From: Aeromicrobium sp.
Lineage (GTDB): Bacteria; Actinomycetota; Actinomycetes; Propionibacteriales; Nocardioidaceae
Assembly (NCBI RefSeq): GCF_014378035.1
Contig: NZ_JACMOM010000325.1
Span: 1-43,985, forward strand
DNA length: 43,985 bases
Reading direction: 5' to 3'
Shown: piece after piece, positions 25,190-35,029 of the stretch
How the letters are laid out: each line of letters starts with the position of its first letter
Position numbering within the stretch: position 1 is the stretch's first letter
Program-made: the position numbers and the translations under genes
Notes under the pieces: model-generated
What the model was told of the DNA's origin: nothing
The model's input: only the letters and a program-made list of their open reading frames with translations
Database searches by the model: none

Positions 25190-27706
25190 TCAGGTGCGCA
25201 GGATGGCACCGCTCACCCGACGCGCAGCGTCGACCGCCGCCTCGCGCGCGCCCCTGATGTCCTCTTCGGTGAGGGTCCGGTCAGGGGCACGGAGGCGCAG
25301 CGCGAACGCGAGCGACTTCTTGCCCGCGGGCACCTGATCGCCCGTGTAGACGTCAAAGAGCCGAGCCGACTCGATCAACGTGCTCGCACCTGCCAGCACG
25401 GCCTGCAGGTCGCCGGACAGCACCGACCCGTCGACGACCAGCGCCAGGTCCTCCTTGGCGACGGGGAACGCGGAGAAGTCAGGCCGTGGACCGATCTCTG
25501 GAGAGGCGTCGACCAGCGCATCGAGGTCGACCTCGGCGGCAACCACGCGGGCAGGAAGCCCGTAGGCCTTCAGCACCCGCGGGTGCAGCTCACCTGCATG
25601 ACCGATCGTGACCCCGTCGAGGACGAAGGCCGCGCAACGTCCCGGGTGCCAGGGGGCCAGCTGGACCTGCTCGACCGCGAGGTCGACGTGCAGCACCTCA
25701 GCGACGTGCTGGACGACCGCGACGGCATCTGCCCACATGACGTGACGCCCGGGTCCGGCCCAGCCGGTACGGACACGTTCACCACTCATGAGGAGTCCGA
25801 CGTGCAGCGGTTGGGCCGGGAGAACGGCATCGAATACCGCGAACTCGCCCGGCCCCGGACGGTCAGCGACACCGTAGATCGGCGCCGTCGCGACGTCCGA
25901 CCGGGGCAGGAAGACCCTGCCGGTCTCGACGATGCTCACATCGGAGTGACCCCGGCCGATGTTGAGCACGAGGCTCCTGAGCAGGCCGGTCAGCACCGTG
26001 GTGGTCATGCCCGGCTCCTCGGCGGACAGCGGGTTCTCGAGGAGCACCTGGGTGCGGCGCACGTCATCGGGCAGGAGCCCCATGCGGTCCCAGTCGGCCT
26101 CGCCGGCGAACGGGAAGGTCTTGACCTCGATGAGCCCGTCGCCGGCCAGGACGTTGCCAACCCGGCGACGCAGCTTCTGGGCCTTGGTCAGTCCCCTCCC
26201 GGCCGGGGCCGGGGGCAAGATCGATGGCACCTTGTCGTAGCCCACGACCCGCAGCACCTCTTCCACGACGTCGTACGGGTCGGTCAGGTCGGGCCGCCAC
26301 GGCGGGGGCGTGACAGTGAGCCACTCGTGGTCCATCTCCACACTGCAGCCATTGGCCTCGAGCGCCTCGACAGAGGCGACCGCATCGATCTCGACACCCG
26401 TCACGCGGCTGGGGAGGTCGACCCGGAGCCGGATATGTGGTGACGCCGGCGACTCACCGACGACGGTCATGGTGCCAGACACGACTCCCCCGCCGAGCTC
26501 GGCCATGAGCTGGGCCACCCGCGTCGCGGCCCGTGGTTGCAGGCTCGAATCAATGCCGCGCTCGTTGCGCTTGGACGCCTCGGACGGGATGCGGTGTCGT
26601 CGGGCGGCGCGGAAGATCGTCTTCGGGTCGAAGTAGGCCGACTCGATCACGATGTCAGTCGTCGTACCGTCGATCTCGACGTCGGCAGAGCCCATGACCC
26701 CAGCAATGCCGATGGGACCACGATCGTCGGTGATCAGGAGGTCGTCGGGGTCGAGCGTGCGCACGACATCGTCCAGAGTCGTGATCTTCTCACCCTCGAC
26801 GGCGCGACGTACGACGATGCCGCCGCGCAGCTTGGCTCGGTCGTAGGCGTGGTTGGGCTGGCCCAGCTCGAGCATGACGTAGTTGCTGATGTCGACGGCC
26901 AGCGAGATCGATCGCATGCCGGCCTGCTCGAGCCGTCGTACGAGCCAGCCGGGGCTCGGGCGGGACGGGTCGAAGCCGGTGATCTCGCGGGTCACGAAGA
27001 CGGGTGCGGCGAAGGCATCCTCGACCCGTACGGGATAGGACGTGCCGGTCGACACCACCTCATCGACGGTGTCGGCCGGGTCGTGGAAAGGCACGTCGAA
27101 CGCGATCGCCGAGTCGCGCGCGACGCCCCGGAGCGACAGGGCATAGGCGCGGTCGGGGTTGACCTCGAGGTCAAGGACGTCACCGTCGAGGCCGAGCAAC
27201 ACGATGGCGTCGTCGCCCGGCTCGGCCGTGCCGGGCTCGAGCACCATGATGCCGTCGGCATCACCGGCCAGCCCCAGCTCAGCACCGGAGCAGATCATGC
27301 CGTCGGACACGTGGCCGTAGGTCTTGCGGGCGGTGATCTCGAACCCCAGGGCCGGCAGCACGGTGCCGGGAAGGGAGACGACGACCAGATCGCCGACGAC
27401 GAAGTTGTGGGCGCCACACACGATGCCGCGCCCTGCCGCCATCTCGACGCCGTCGGGGTCGCTGACGGGAGGGTCGTTGTGGGCCGCGCCGACGTCGACA
27501 CGGCACCAGTTGATGGTCTTGCCGTTCTTCTGCGGCTCACCCACCAGGGTCAGCACTCGACCGACCGTGAGCGGGCCGGAGATGCCCGAGCCGATGATTT
27601 CCTCGAGCTTGAGGTCGAACGCCGTGAGCCGGGCCGCCAACGCCTCGGTGCTCAGGTCGTCGGGCAGGTCGACGTACTGGCGCAGCCACTCGACAGGTAC
27701 GCGCAT
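25190..27706 (-). CDS. pheT: Phenylalanyl-tRNA synthetase beta subunit
   Basis: 838 aa: MRVPVEWLRQYVDLP, tRNA-binding domain, B5, FDX-ACB C-terminus. Confidence 0.97.
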   Translation of the reverse strand: MRVPVEWLRQYVDLPDDLSTEALAARLTAFDLKLEEIIGSGISGPLTVGRVLTLVGEPQKNGKTINWCRVDVGAAHNDPPVSDPDGVEMAAGRGIVCGAHNFVVGDLVVVSLPGTVLPALGFEITARKTYGHVSDGMICSGAELGLAGDADGIMVLEPGTAEPGDDAIVLLGLDGDVLDLEVNPDRAYALSLRGVARDSAIAFDVPFHDPADTVDEVVSTGTSYPVRVEDAFAAPVFVTREITGFDPSRPSPGWLVRRLEQAGMRSISLAVDISNYVMLELGQPNHAYDRAKLRGGIVVRRAVEGEKITTLDDVVRTLDPDDLLITDDRGPIGIAGVMGSADVEIDGTTTDIVIESAYFDPKTIFRAARRHRIPSEASKRNERGIDSSLQPRAATRVAQLMAELGGGVVSGTMTVVGESPASPHIRLRVDLPSRVTGVEIDAVASVEALEANGCSVEMDHEWLTVTPPPWRPDLTDPYDVVEEVLRVVGYDKVPSILPPAPAGRGLTKAQKLRRRVGNVLAGDGLIEVKTFPFAGEADWDRMGLLPDDVRRTQVLLENPLSAEEPGMTTTVLTGLLRSLVLNIGRGHSDVSIVETGRVFLPRSDVATAPIYGVADRPGPGEFAVFDAVLPAQPLHVGLLMSGERVRTGWAGPGRHVMWADAVAVVQHVAEVLHVDLAVEQVQLAPWHPGRCAAFVLDGVTIGHAGELHPRVLKAYGLPARVVAAEVDLDALVDASPEIGPRPDFSAFPVAKEDLALVVDGSVLSGDLQAVLAGASTLIESARLFDVYTGDQVPAGKKSLAFALRLRAPDRTLTEEDIRGAREAAVDAARRVSGAILRT

Positions 27707-28809
27707 CAGAGCTCAACTCCGAACGGCTCAGTGAAGCGGATGTCTCCGTCGAACAGGTCACGCAGGTCGGCGATGTCGTAACGGGAGGTGATGGTGCGGT
27801 CGAGCCCGATGCCGAACGCGAATCCCGAGTAGACGTCGGGGTCGACGCCGCAGGCGATGAGCACCCGCGGGTTGACCACGCCGCATCCGCCCCACTCGAC
27901 CCACCCCTCGCCCTTGCAGGTGCGGCACTCGGCGACAGCGTCGGGCTCGTTGTGGCAGACGTAGCAGAGCAGGTCCATCTCCGCGCTCGGCTCGGTGAAC
28001 GGGAAGTAAGACGGACGAAAGCGCGTGGTCATGCCGTCGCCGTAGATGGCCTGGGCGAAGTGATCGAGGGTCCCCTTGAGGTGAGCCATCGAGAGGCCCT
28101 TGTCGATCGCGAGGCCCTCGACCTGGTGGAAGACCGGGGAATGCGTGGCATCGAGCTCATCGGTGCGGTAGACCCGCCCCGGACAGATGACGTAGATGGG
28201 GGGCTCGCGGGTGAGCATCGTGCGCGCCTGAACGGGCGACGTGTGGGTGCGCAACACCATGGCCGCCGACTCGGGCGTGACCCAGAAGGTGTCCTGCATC
28301 GTGCGCGCAGGATGGTCAGGGCCGAGGTTGAGGGCATCGAAGTTGAGCCACTCCGCCTCGACCTCCGGGCCCTCGGCCACCTCCCAGCCCATGGCGACGA
28401 AGATGTCGGCGACGTGCTCCTGGATCGTCGTGAGGGGATGGCGCGCACCGACGGCCTCGACGTCCCACGGCAACGTGACGTCGACGGTCTCGCTGGCGAG
28501 CGCAACCTCCTCCTCGGCGGACTCGACCTCGGTGGTCCTGGCCGCGAGAGCGTGGTTGATGGCTCCGCGGGCCTGACCGACTCGCTGGCCGGCCTCCTTG
28601 CGCGCCTGCGGCGGGAGAGCGCCGATCTCGCGGTTCGCGAGAGCCATCGGAGAGCGGTCACCGGCATGGTCGATGCGCACCTGCTTCAACTCCTCCAGCG
28701 TGTGCGCCGCGGCGATGGCCGACAGCGCCTCGTCGCGCATGCGTTCAACCTCATCGGCTCGCAAGGGCGTGACCTCCACGGGGTCGTACGAGGAGTTGGG
28801 CGCGGACAT
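27706..28809 (-). CDS. pheS: Phenylalanyl-tRNA synthetase alpha subunit
   Basis: HPLTTIQEHVADIFVAMGWEVAEGPEVE, RPSYFPFTEPSAEMD, GFAFGIGLDRTITSRYDIADLRDLFDGDIRF; TGATG overlap with pheT. Confidence 0.97.
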   Translation of the reverse strand: MSAPNSSYDPVEVTPLRADEVERMRDEALSAIAAAHTLEELKQVRIDHAGDRSPMALANREIGALPPQARKEAGQRVGQARGAINHALAARTTEVESAEEEVALASETVDVTLPWDVEAVGARHPLTTIQEHVADIFVAMGWEVAEGPEVEAEWLNFDALNLGPDHPARTMQDTFWVTPESAAMVLRTHTSPVQARTMLTREPPIYVICPGRVYRTDELDATHSPVFHQVEGLAIDKGLSMAHLKGTLDHFAQAIYGDGMTTRFRPSYFPFTEPSAEMDLLCYVCHNEPDAVAECRTCKGEGWVEWGGCGVVNPRVLIACGVDPDVYSGFAFGIGLDRTITSRYDIADLRDLFDGDIRFTEPFGVEL

Positions 28810-28884
28810 GATGACCTTCCGGCGAGCACAGATGAACGGATCAAGCCATGACGACGTGAGTTTATCGGTCGCCGGTCGGGTCGT

Positions 28885-29925
28885 TCAGTCGGTCATCGAG
28901 TCGGGCTCGTTGATCGGGAACCACACCCGGATCTGCGCGCCGCCACCCTCGGCATCCAAGATGTCGATCGAGCCACCGTGCTGCTCGACGATGCCTCTCA
29001 CGATGTACATGCCGAGGCCACTGCCGGCGCCCGGCCCCGAACGCCAGAACCTGCTGAACACGCGCTGACGCATCTCTTCGGGGATGCCCGGCCCGTGGTC
29101 GTGTATCTCCAGGGACACGCCGCCCCGGAAGTCGGGGTGCTGGGTGTTCTTCACGACCACCTCGCGCAGGCCGAATCCGTGCCGCATGGCGTTCTCCACG
29201 AGGTTGGTCACGACCTGGGTCATGCGGTCGCTGTCGCCCCAGATGAGGTCGAGATCGTCACCGATGTTGATACCGAACGGCTCGGTCGCGCCGCCCGACA
29301 TGTTGGTCAGCACGTTCCGCACCACCTCATCGAGCTTGACTGGGCCGCGCTTCAACGTGAGCCTGCCGGCGTCGATCCGCGCTGCGTCGAGGAGCTCGGT
29401 GATGAGCCGGCTCAACCTGTCGGCGTCGGAGTCGACGGTCTCGAGCATCAGCCGGCGCTGCTCCTCCGTGAACTTGTCCCACTTGGTCAGCAGCGTCGAC
29501 GTGAATCCCTTGATACCCGTGAGGGGCGAGCGGAGCTCGTGGGCGACCGTCGCGACCAGGTCAGACCGCTCACGATCGCGCTGGTTACGGATGCGGGCGT
29601 TGCGAACGCTGACGACGACCCGCGTCACCGGACCGGCCGGCCGGTCGCGCACCAGGGAGGCGGTGATGAGGTACTCGCTGCCCTTGGGAGACCACCACCC
29701 CTGTTCCGAGACCCGTTTGCGGATGTTGAGACCGTCGTACGGGCGGGAGCAGTCGTACCAGGAGTTGCCGTTGAGATCGTCGAATGGCACCGCCTCGGAC
29801 AGATGCATGCCGATCATCTCGTCGCCGATGGCCCTGGCCATGTCGCGTATGCGTTCGTTGACGTACTCGACGATCCCGTCGGGTCCGGCGATGATGACGC
29901 CGTCCGGGTAGTCGTCGTAGTCCAT
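28885..29925 (-). CDS. PAS-domain sensor histidine kinase, no adjacent response regulator
   Basis: PAS (DGVIIAGPDGIVEYVNERIRDM), HisKA (VATVAHELRSPLTGIKGFTSTLL), HATPase (NLVENAMRHG, DHGPGIP, GSGLGMYIVRGIVEQHGG). Confidence 0.92.
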   Translation of the reverse strand: MDYDDYPDGVIIAGPDGIVEYVNERIRDMARAIGDEMIGMHLSEAVPFDDLNGNSWYDCSRPYDGLNIRKRVSEQGWWSPKGSEYLITASLVRDRPAGPVTRVVVSVRNARIRNQRDRERSDLVATVAHELRSPLTGIKGFTSTLLTKWDKFTEEQRRLMLETVDSDADRLSRLITELLDAARIDAGRLTLKRGPVKLDEVVRNVLTNMSGGATEPFGINIGDDLDLIWGDSDRMTQVVTNLVENAMRHGFGLREVVVKNTQHPDFRGGVSLEIHDHGPGIPEEMRQRVFSRFWRSGPGAGSGLGMYIVRGIVEQHGGSIDILDAEGGGAQIRVWFPINEPDSMTD

Positions 29926-29980
29926 AGAAGTTGAATCTAGTACGAAAGAACTATTCCTGACTATTCGGCCCGTCGTCGTG

Positions 29981-30790
29981 TCATCCGGCGTGGCGCGCGC
30001 GGGCCGAGGCGTAGAGGCAGACGGCGGCGGCCGTCGCCAGGTTGAGGCTCTCGGCCCGGCCGTAGATCGGGACCGCGACGACGGCGTCGGCGAGCCCGCG
30101 TGCGTCGCGAGAGAGGCCTGTCGCCTCGTTGCCCATGACCCAGGCCGTCGGCCGTGCAAGGTCGAGGGCGGCGTCGAAAAGCGCCATCTCCCCCTCACCA
30201 TCGGCAGCAAGCACCTGCAGGTCTCGGGCTGCCAGGACGGCCACGACGTCCGCGAGATCACGGTGCACGATGACCGGTAGGTGGAACAGGCTCCCGGCGC
30301 TGGCACGCACCGCCTTGGGGTTGGTCGGGTCGACGCTGTCGGCGCAGAGCACGACGGCGTCGGCGCCCGCCGCATCAGCGCAACGGATGACGGCGCCCGC
30401 GTTGCCGGGGTCACGCATGTCGACGCAGACCACCACGAGCGACGCGTCTGCGGGCAGCCCGTCGAGGTCGAGCACGACCGAAGCGCAGCGGGCCACGAGA
30501 CCCTGGGGCGACGCAGCGTCGCTGATGCCGTCGACCACGTCGTCGTCGACGACGTGCCACTGGACCCCGCTCTGACGGGCGCGCTGCTGAAGGTCGGCGT
30601 GGCGCAGCGTCGCTTCGGCCGTGGCGAACACCTCGATGGTCACTCCCACGACCGTGAGCGCCTCGCGGACGGCCTGCGGCCCCTCGGCGAGGAATTCGCC
30701 GGTGTCGGACCGGAACGCACGAGTGGCGAGCCGCCTGGCGTGCTTCACACGTCCGGATCGGACGGTGAGCTCACCTGGCGTGCTCGCCAC
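29981..30790 (-). CDS. TrmH/SpoU family RNA 2'-O-methyltransferase
   Basis: VVCVDMRDPGNAGAVIRCADAAGADAVVL, GSLFHLPVI, VMGNEATGLSRD, IPIYGRAESLNLATAAAVCLY-like C-terminus. Confidence 0.94.
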   Translation of the reverse strand: MASTPGELTVRSGRVKHARRLATRAFRSDTGEFLAEGPQAVREALTVVGVTIEVFATAEATLRHADLQQRARQSGVQWHVVDDDVVDGISDAASPQGLVARCASVVLDLDGLPADASLVVVCVDMRDPGNAGAVIRCADAAGADAVVLCADSVDPTNPKAVRASAGSLFHLPVIVHRDLADVVAVLAARDLQVLAADGEGEMALFDAALDLARPTAWVMGNEATGLSRDARGLADAVVAVPIYGRAESLNLATAAAVCLYASARARHAG

Positions 30791-30809
30791 TGCGTAACGG
30801 TTGCCGCGG

Positions 30810-31202
30810 TCAGGCCGCGGCGCCGTCCTTGGGTGCGTTGACGTCGGCCGGAAGGTTGTCCTTCGCGACCTGCACGAGTGCCGAGAAGGCAGCCGGCTCG
30901 TTGACCGCGAGATCGGCCAGGATCTTGCGGTCGACCTCGACCTCGGCGGCCTTGAGGCCCTGGATGAAGCGGTTGTACGTCATGCCCTCGGCGCGGGCGG
31001 CAGCATTGATCCGCTGGATCCAGAGCCGACGGAAGTCACCCTTGCGCGCCTTGCGGTCGCGGTAGGAATAGACGAGCGAGTGGGTGACCTGCTCCTTGGC
31101 CTTGCGGTACAGCCGCGACCGCTGGCCGCGGTAGCCCGCGGCGCGCTCCAGTGTCTGGCGGCGCTTCTTCTGGGCGTTGACAGAGCGCTTGACGCGTGCC
31201 AT
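30810..31202 (-). CDS. rplT: 50S ribosomal protein L20
   Basis: [70 protein letters not shown]. Confidence 0.98.
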   Translation of the reverse strand: MARVKRSVNAQKKRRQTLERAAGYRGQRSRLYRKAKEQVTHSLVYSYRDRKARKGDFRRLWIQRINAAARAEGMTYNRFIQGLKAAEVEVDRKILADLAVNEPAAFSALVQVAKDNLPADVNAPKDGAAA

Positions 31203-31256
31203 CTCAGTTCTCCTTCACGATTGTTGTGTCGCTAGTCGTTGTGTCGGGGCGCGCGG

Positions 31257-31451
31257 TCAGAGACCGAGCATCTTCTTCACGCGGGGGACGTCGGCCTTGG
31301 CGACGTCGGTGGAACCTTCAAGGCGACGCTTGCGCGAGGACGACTTGACCTCGAGCAGGTGACGACGGTTGGTCTGCTCACGACGCAGCTTGCCGCTGCC
31401 AGTGATCTTGACGCGCTTCTTCATCCCCGAGTGGGGCTTGAACTTCGGCAT
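31257..31451 (-). CDS. rpmI: 50S ribosomal protein L35
   Basis: MPKFKPHSGMKKRVKITGSGKLRREQTNRRHLLEVKSSSRKRRL. Confidence 0.98.
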   Translation of the reverse strand: MPKFKPHSGMKKRVKITGSGKLRREQTNRRHLLEVKSSSRKRRLEGSTDVAKADVPRVKKMLGL

Positions 31452-32141
31452 TTATGCCTCCATGTCTGGGTCGAGGTTCTCGGAACGACGACGTGGCTTC
31501 TTGGGTGTTGCAACGGCATGGGCGGCTTCACGATGCGCCTTGACCTCAGCCTCTTCGGCTTCCTTCTCGGCTGCCTTCACGCCCATGCTCTTGACCTTCT
31601 CGGCCTTGACCTCGGCCTGGGCCTCGGACTTCTTCTTGAGCGGACCAAGAACCATCGTCATGTTGCGTCCGTCCTGACGGGCGTTGGACTCGATGAAACC
31701 GAGATCCTCCACATCGGCGGCCAGACGCTGCAGCAGCCGGTAGCCCAGCTCGGGGCGGTGCTGCTCGCGTCCGCGGAACATGATGGTGATCTTGACCTTG
31801 TCGCCGGCCTTGAGGAACCGCACGACGTGACCCTTCTTGGTGTCGTAGTCGTGCTGGTCGATCTTCGGCCGGAGCTTCATCTCTTTGATGATGGTGTTGG
31901 TCTGGTTGCGCCGTGACTCGCGAGCCTTTTGCGCCGTCTCGTACTTGAACTTGCCGTAGTCCATGAGTCGGCAGACGGGCGGGCGAGCTGTCGGGGCCAC
32001 CTCGACGAGATCGAGATCGGCTTCGGCCGCCAGTCGCAGGGCATCTTCGATTCGAACGATGCCCACCTGTTCACCGCCAGGACCGACGAGGCGTACTTCT
32101 GGCACTCGGATTCGGTCGTTGACGCGCAGCTCTGTGGTGAT
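31452..32141 (-). CDS. infC: Translation initiation factor IF-3; probable non-canonical AUC start at 32141
   Basis: [38 protein letters not shown]...; AGGAGG four nt before ATC. The only in-frame ATG lies upstream of the leader terminator. Confidence 0.93.
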   Translation of the reverse strand: MTTELRVNDRIRVPEVRLVGPGGEQVGIVRIEDALRLAAEADLDLVEVAPTARPPVCRLMDYGKFKYETAQKARESRRNQTNTIIKEMKLRPKIDQHDYDTKKGHVVRFLKAGDKVKITIMFRGREQHRPELGYRLLQRLAADVEDLGFIESNARQDGRNMTMVLGPLKKKSEAQAEVKAEKVKSMGVKAAEKEAEEAEVKAHREAAHAVATPKKPRRRSENLDPDMEA

Positions 32142-32169
32142 GGATCCTCCTGAGGTGGTGGAGAGGCCA

Positions 32170-32247
32170 TCAAAAAAAATGGCCCCCGTTGCGAAACGGA
32201 AGCCACCAGTGACGTGTTCCCGGAGGAACATGCCTACGGTCGGCCAT
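32170..32247 (-). CDS. Possible 25-aa leader peptide upstream of infC ([25 protein letters not shown])
   Basis: ATG at 32247 to TGA 32172-32170; the ORF spans the intrinsic terminator hairpin and stops right after its T-tract. No strong RBS seen. Confidence 0.35.
   Translation of the reverse strand: MADRRHVPPGTRHWWLPFRNGGHFF
32171..32204 (-). terminator. Intrinsic terminator / attenuator in the infC leader
   Basis: Minus strand GGCTTCCGTT-TCGC-AACGGGGGCC (10-bp stem including two G.U pairs) followed by ATTTTTTTTG. Confidence 0.85.
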
Positions 32248-32324
32248 CACGCCCGAAGGCACTTCTGACCGACTGATACCCCGAGGTCAAGGACCAAGCA
32301 GGTGGGAGGTGGACCTCCACTTCT

Positions 32325-32365
32325 TCCACAAGGTTATCAGCGACGGCGATCGCTTGTGAAATCGA
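32325..32365 (-). promoter_or_regulatory. Candidate infC operon promoter (TTCACA-N18-TAACCT)
   Basis: Minus strand ATTTCACAAGCGATCGCCGTCGCTGATAACCTTG; box coordinates approximate. Gives a leader of roughly 180 nt. Confidence 0.45.
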
Positions 32366-32461
32366 GGATGGTGCGCGGGTCGCGCCGCAGGCATGAACTG
32401 TCCTGATCGTGGGAGGAGTTAGGTGCTCAGGCGCCATGTCCTGGGAGCTGGCGGGGTGGGG

Positions 32462-32929
32462 TCAGGTGGAGGCGGGAAGCCAAACGGGGCCGGCTTCGCT
32501 CTGCACGAGGCGGTCGCCTGCCGCGAGATGTTCGACGTCGGCGGTCTCGATGACCGTGAAGGTCGGGTTGGCAAGATCGAGGACGATGGCGGCAGCGCCC
32601 TCGTCGAGCGCCGCCCGGGCCGCGTCGCCGCCACGTATCGGCACCGGCCTGGCCTTGGCGTCCCACTGCATCATCGACAACACGCTGCTGAAGGCCAGCA
32701 ACGCCCTGCGGCCGTCGGCCCCGGTCATGAGCACGGCAGCCATCTCGGCATTCTTGTCGCCATCGGTGGGCGCCTCACCCAGCAGCGCGATGATCGGGAC
32801 GAACACCCGCGCATCGGCGATCACTGAGAGCACCGAGATGTCATCACCGAACGCCGCGGCCAGCACCATGTCGGCGGTGCCGTCGTCATCGGGGAACGCT
32901 GGGCTGGCGAGCGTCCGATCGTGATTCAC
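32462..32929 (-). CDS. SseB family protein
   Basis: FVPIIALLGEAPTDGDKNAEMAAVLMTGADGRRALLAFSSVLSMMQWDAKARPVPI; GTG start overlapping the upstream stop. Confidence 0.75.
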   Translation of the reverse strand: MNHDRTLASPAFPDDDGTADMVLAAAFGDDISVLSVIADARVFVPIIALLGEAPTDGDKNAEMAAVLMTGADGRRALLAFSSVLSMMQWDAKARPVPIRGGDAARAALDEGAAAIVLDLANPTFTVIETADVEHLAAGDRLVQSEAGPVWLPAST

Positions 32930-33339
32930 CGCAGCCGTCCGCGGAGGTAGGCCATGGCCTCGCGGGCGTATGGCCCATCGGTGCCCTGGATCGCGAACAG
33001 CATCACGCGCTCGTCGTCCTTCGTGACCAGCGTCGGCCACGGAGCGCCGGAGTTCATCGCGAATCCTTCGACGTCGCCCCACGCGACCCGGTGGCGCCGA
33101 TAGCCGTTGAGCACCTCGATGCCGTCGTCGTCTGCGCGCACGAAGCTGCGCCCCACTCCGTGCAACATCGCCAGCACCACGAGGATGATGATCCACAGCG
33201 TGACGTCCTCGGCGGGGGTGAAGTAGATGTCGGACGGCAGCGCCGTCCCGACCACCGCCGTGAGGGCCAGCATCAGCACCGCCACGACGTAGGCGACGAT
33301 GCGGGCGCCTCCCGGCCGGAACGTCCTCAGATCCGGCAC
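32926..33339 (-). CDS. PH-domain membrane protein (bPH_6-like)
   Basis: Two transmembrane stretches then [51 protein letters not shown]; probable GTG start 33339. Confidence 0.8.
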   Translation of the reverse strand: MPDLRTFRPGGARIVAYVVAVLMLALTAVVGTALPSDIYFTPAEDVTLWIIILVVLAMLHGVGRSFVRADDDGIEVLNGYRRHRVAWGDVEGFAMNSGAPWPTLVTKDDERVMLFAIQGTDGPYAREAMAYLRGRLR

Positions 33340-34172
33340 GCCAAGATATCCGTCACGAGGATCCCGCGGGCTCCGAGCTCGTAGAGCCCGTCCATGACCT
33401 TCTGGGCAGTGTCGCGCGGCACCATCGAGCGCACGGCGACCCACCCCTCACGATGAAGTGGCGACACCGTGGGCGACTCGATGCCGGGTGTGAGCTCGAC
33501 AGCCCGTTCGACCTCGTCCACACGGATGTCATAGTCCATCATCACGTACGTCCGGGCGACGAGCACACCGTCGAGGCGACGCTTGAAGACCGCGAAACCG
33601 GCCGGCTCGGGCGCGTCGAGGCGGGTGATCAACACGGCTTCGGACGACAGGATGGGCTCGCCGAACACCTCAAGATCGGCCTGGCGCAGCGTACTGCCGG
33701 TCTCGACGACGTCAGCGATGGCATCGGCGACCCCCAGACGCACCGACGACTCGACGGCGCCATCGAGCCGGACGACCTCGGACGTGATGCCGCGCTCGAA
33801 CAGGTAGGTGTCGACGATGCCGGGGTAGGACGTGGCGATGCGCTTGCCGTCGAGGTCCTGGATGGTGGCCATCGTGCCGATGGGCGCAGCGAAGCGGAAG
33901 GTCGATGCGCCGAAGCCGAGCGCGATGTTCTCGACGGCGTGCGCGCCGGAGTCGAGCAACAGGTCACGGCCGGTGATACCGATGTCGAGCGTCCCCTCCC
34001 CCACGTAGATCGCGATGTCGCGCGGTCGGAGGTAGAAGAACTCGACGTCGTTGTCGGGGTCGAGGGTGACCAGGTCCTTGGCGTTACGGCGCTGGCGGTA
34101 GCCGGCCTCGGCGAGCATGTGGGCGGCCGAGTCTGCAAGCGCTCCCTTGTTGGGGACGGCGATCTTGAGCAT
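33327..34172 (-). CDS. hisG: ATP phosphoribosyltransferase, long form
   Basis: [39 protein letters not shown]-terminal [30 protein letters not shown]. Confidence 0.97.
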   Translation of the reverse strand: MLKIAVPNKGALADSAAHMLAEAGYRQRRNAKDLVTLDPDNDVEFFYLRPRDIAIYVGEGTLDIGITGRDLLLDSGAHAVENIALGFGASTFRFAAPIGTMATIQDLDGKRIATSYPGIVDTYLFERGITSEVVRLDGAVESSVRLGVADAIADVVETGSTLRQADLEVFGEPILSSEAVLITRLDAPEPAGFAVFKRRLDGVLVARTYVMMDYDIRVDEVERAVELTPGIESPTVSPLHREGWVAVRSMVPRDTAQKVMDGLYELGARGILVTDILACRI

Positions 34173-34246
34173 GGATCTCTCTTCTCAGGAGTTCTGTGAC
34201 GCTGGGGGCGACGGAGGCACGGACGGACACCCGAGGGTCCGGTCCG

Positions 34247-34510
34247 TCACAGATGCGCGTAGACGTCGTCGAGCGTGATTCCGGCGGCGATCATCATCAC
34301 CTGAACGTGGTAGAGCAGCTGGCTCAGCTCTTCGGCGGTGCGTTCGGGACCTTCGTGCTCGGCGGCCATCCACGACTCGGCGGCCTCCTCGACAAGCTTC
34401 TTGCCGATGGCGTGCACACCGGCATCGAGCTCGGCGACAGTGCGCGAGCCCTCGGGGCGCTGAACGGCCTTGTCGGCGAGCTCGGCGAAGAGTTGGTCGA
34501 AGGTCTTCAT
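34247..34510 (-). CDS. hisE: Phosphoribosyl-ATP pyrophosphatase
   Basis: [54 protein letters not shown]...LLYHVQVMM. Confidence 0.96.
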   Translation of the reverse strand: MKTFDQLFAELADKAVQRPEGSRTVAELDAGVHAIGKKLVEEAAESWMAAEHEGPERTAEELSQLLYHVQVMMIAAGITLDDVYAHL

Positions 34511-34558
34511 CGCCCAGAAGTCTAGGCCCACCGTCGCGGGGCCCCCGCCGGGCCCGGC

Positions 34559-35029
34559 TCAGAGGAGATTGCGCAGGATGTTCCAGGTCGCGAGTGCAGC
34601 CTCGGCGGCCTCGCGGCCCTTGTCCTCGCGGCTGTCGGGCAGACCCGCGCGGTCCAGCGCCTGCGCCTCGTCGTCGCACGTCAGCAGTCCGAACCCGATG
34701 GGCACACCGGTGTCGAGCGCCACCCGGTTGAGCCCGTCGGTGGCAGCCGCCGAGACGTACTCGAAGTGCGGCGTGCCCCCACGAATGATGACCCCGAGCG
34801 CGACGACGACGTCGAAACCATGCTGAGCGTGAGCCAGGGCGAGGACAGGAAGCTCGAACGAGCCGGGCGCCCGGACGAGCGTCACGTCACTGACGTCGGC
34901 GTCGGACAGGGCGCGTTGGGCCCCGGCAATCAGTCCGTCCATGACCTCGGTGTGCCACCGGGAGGCGACGATGACGACCTTCGCCCCGGCGCCGTCGGCG
35001 AAGATCTCCGGCGCACCGTGACCGCTCAT
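34559..35029 (-). CDS. ribH: 6,7-dimethyl-8-ribityllumazine synthase
   Basis: [61 protein letters not shown]. Confidence 0.97.
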   Translation of the reverse strand: MSGHGAPEIFADGAGAKVVIVASRWHTEVMDGLIAGAQRALSDADVSDVTLVRAPGSFELPVLALAHAQHGFDVVVALGVIIRGGTPHFEYVSAAATDGLNRVALDTGVPIGFGLLTCDDEAQALDRAGLPDSREDKGREAAEAALATWNILRNLL

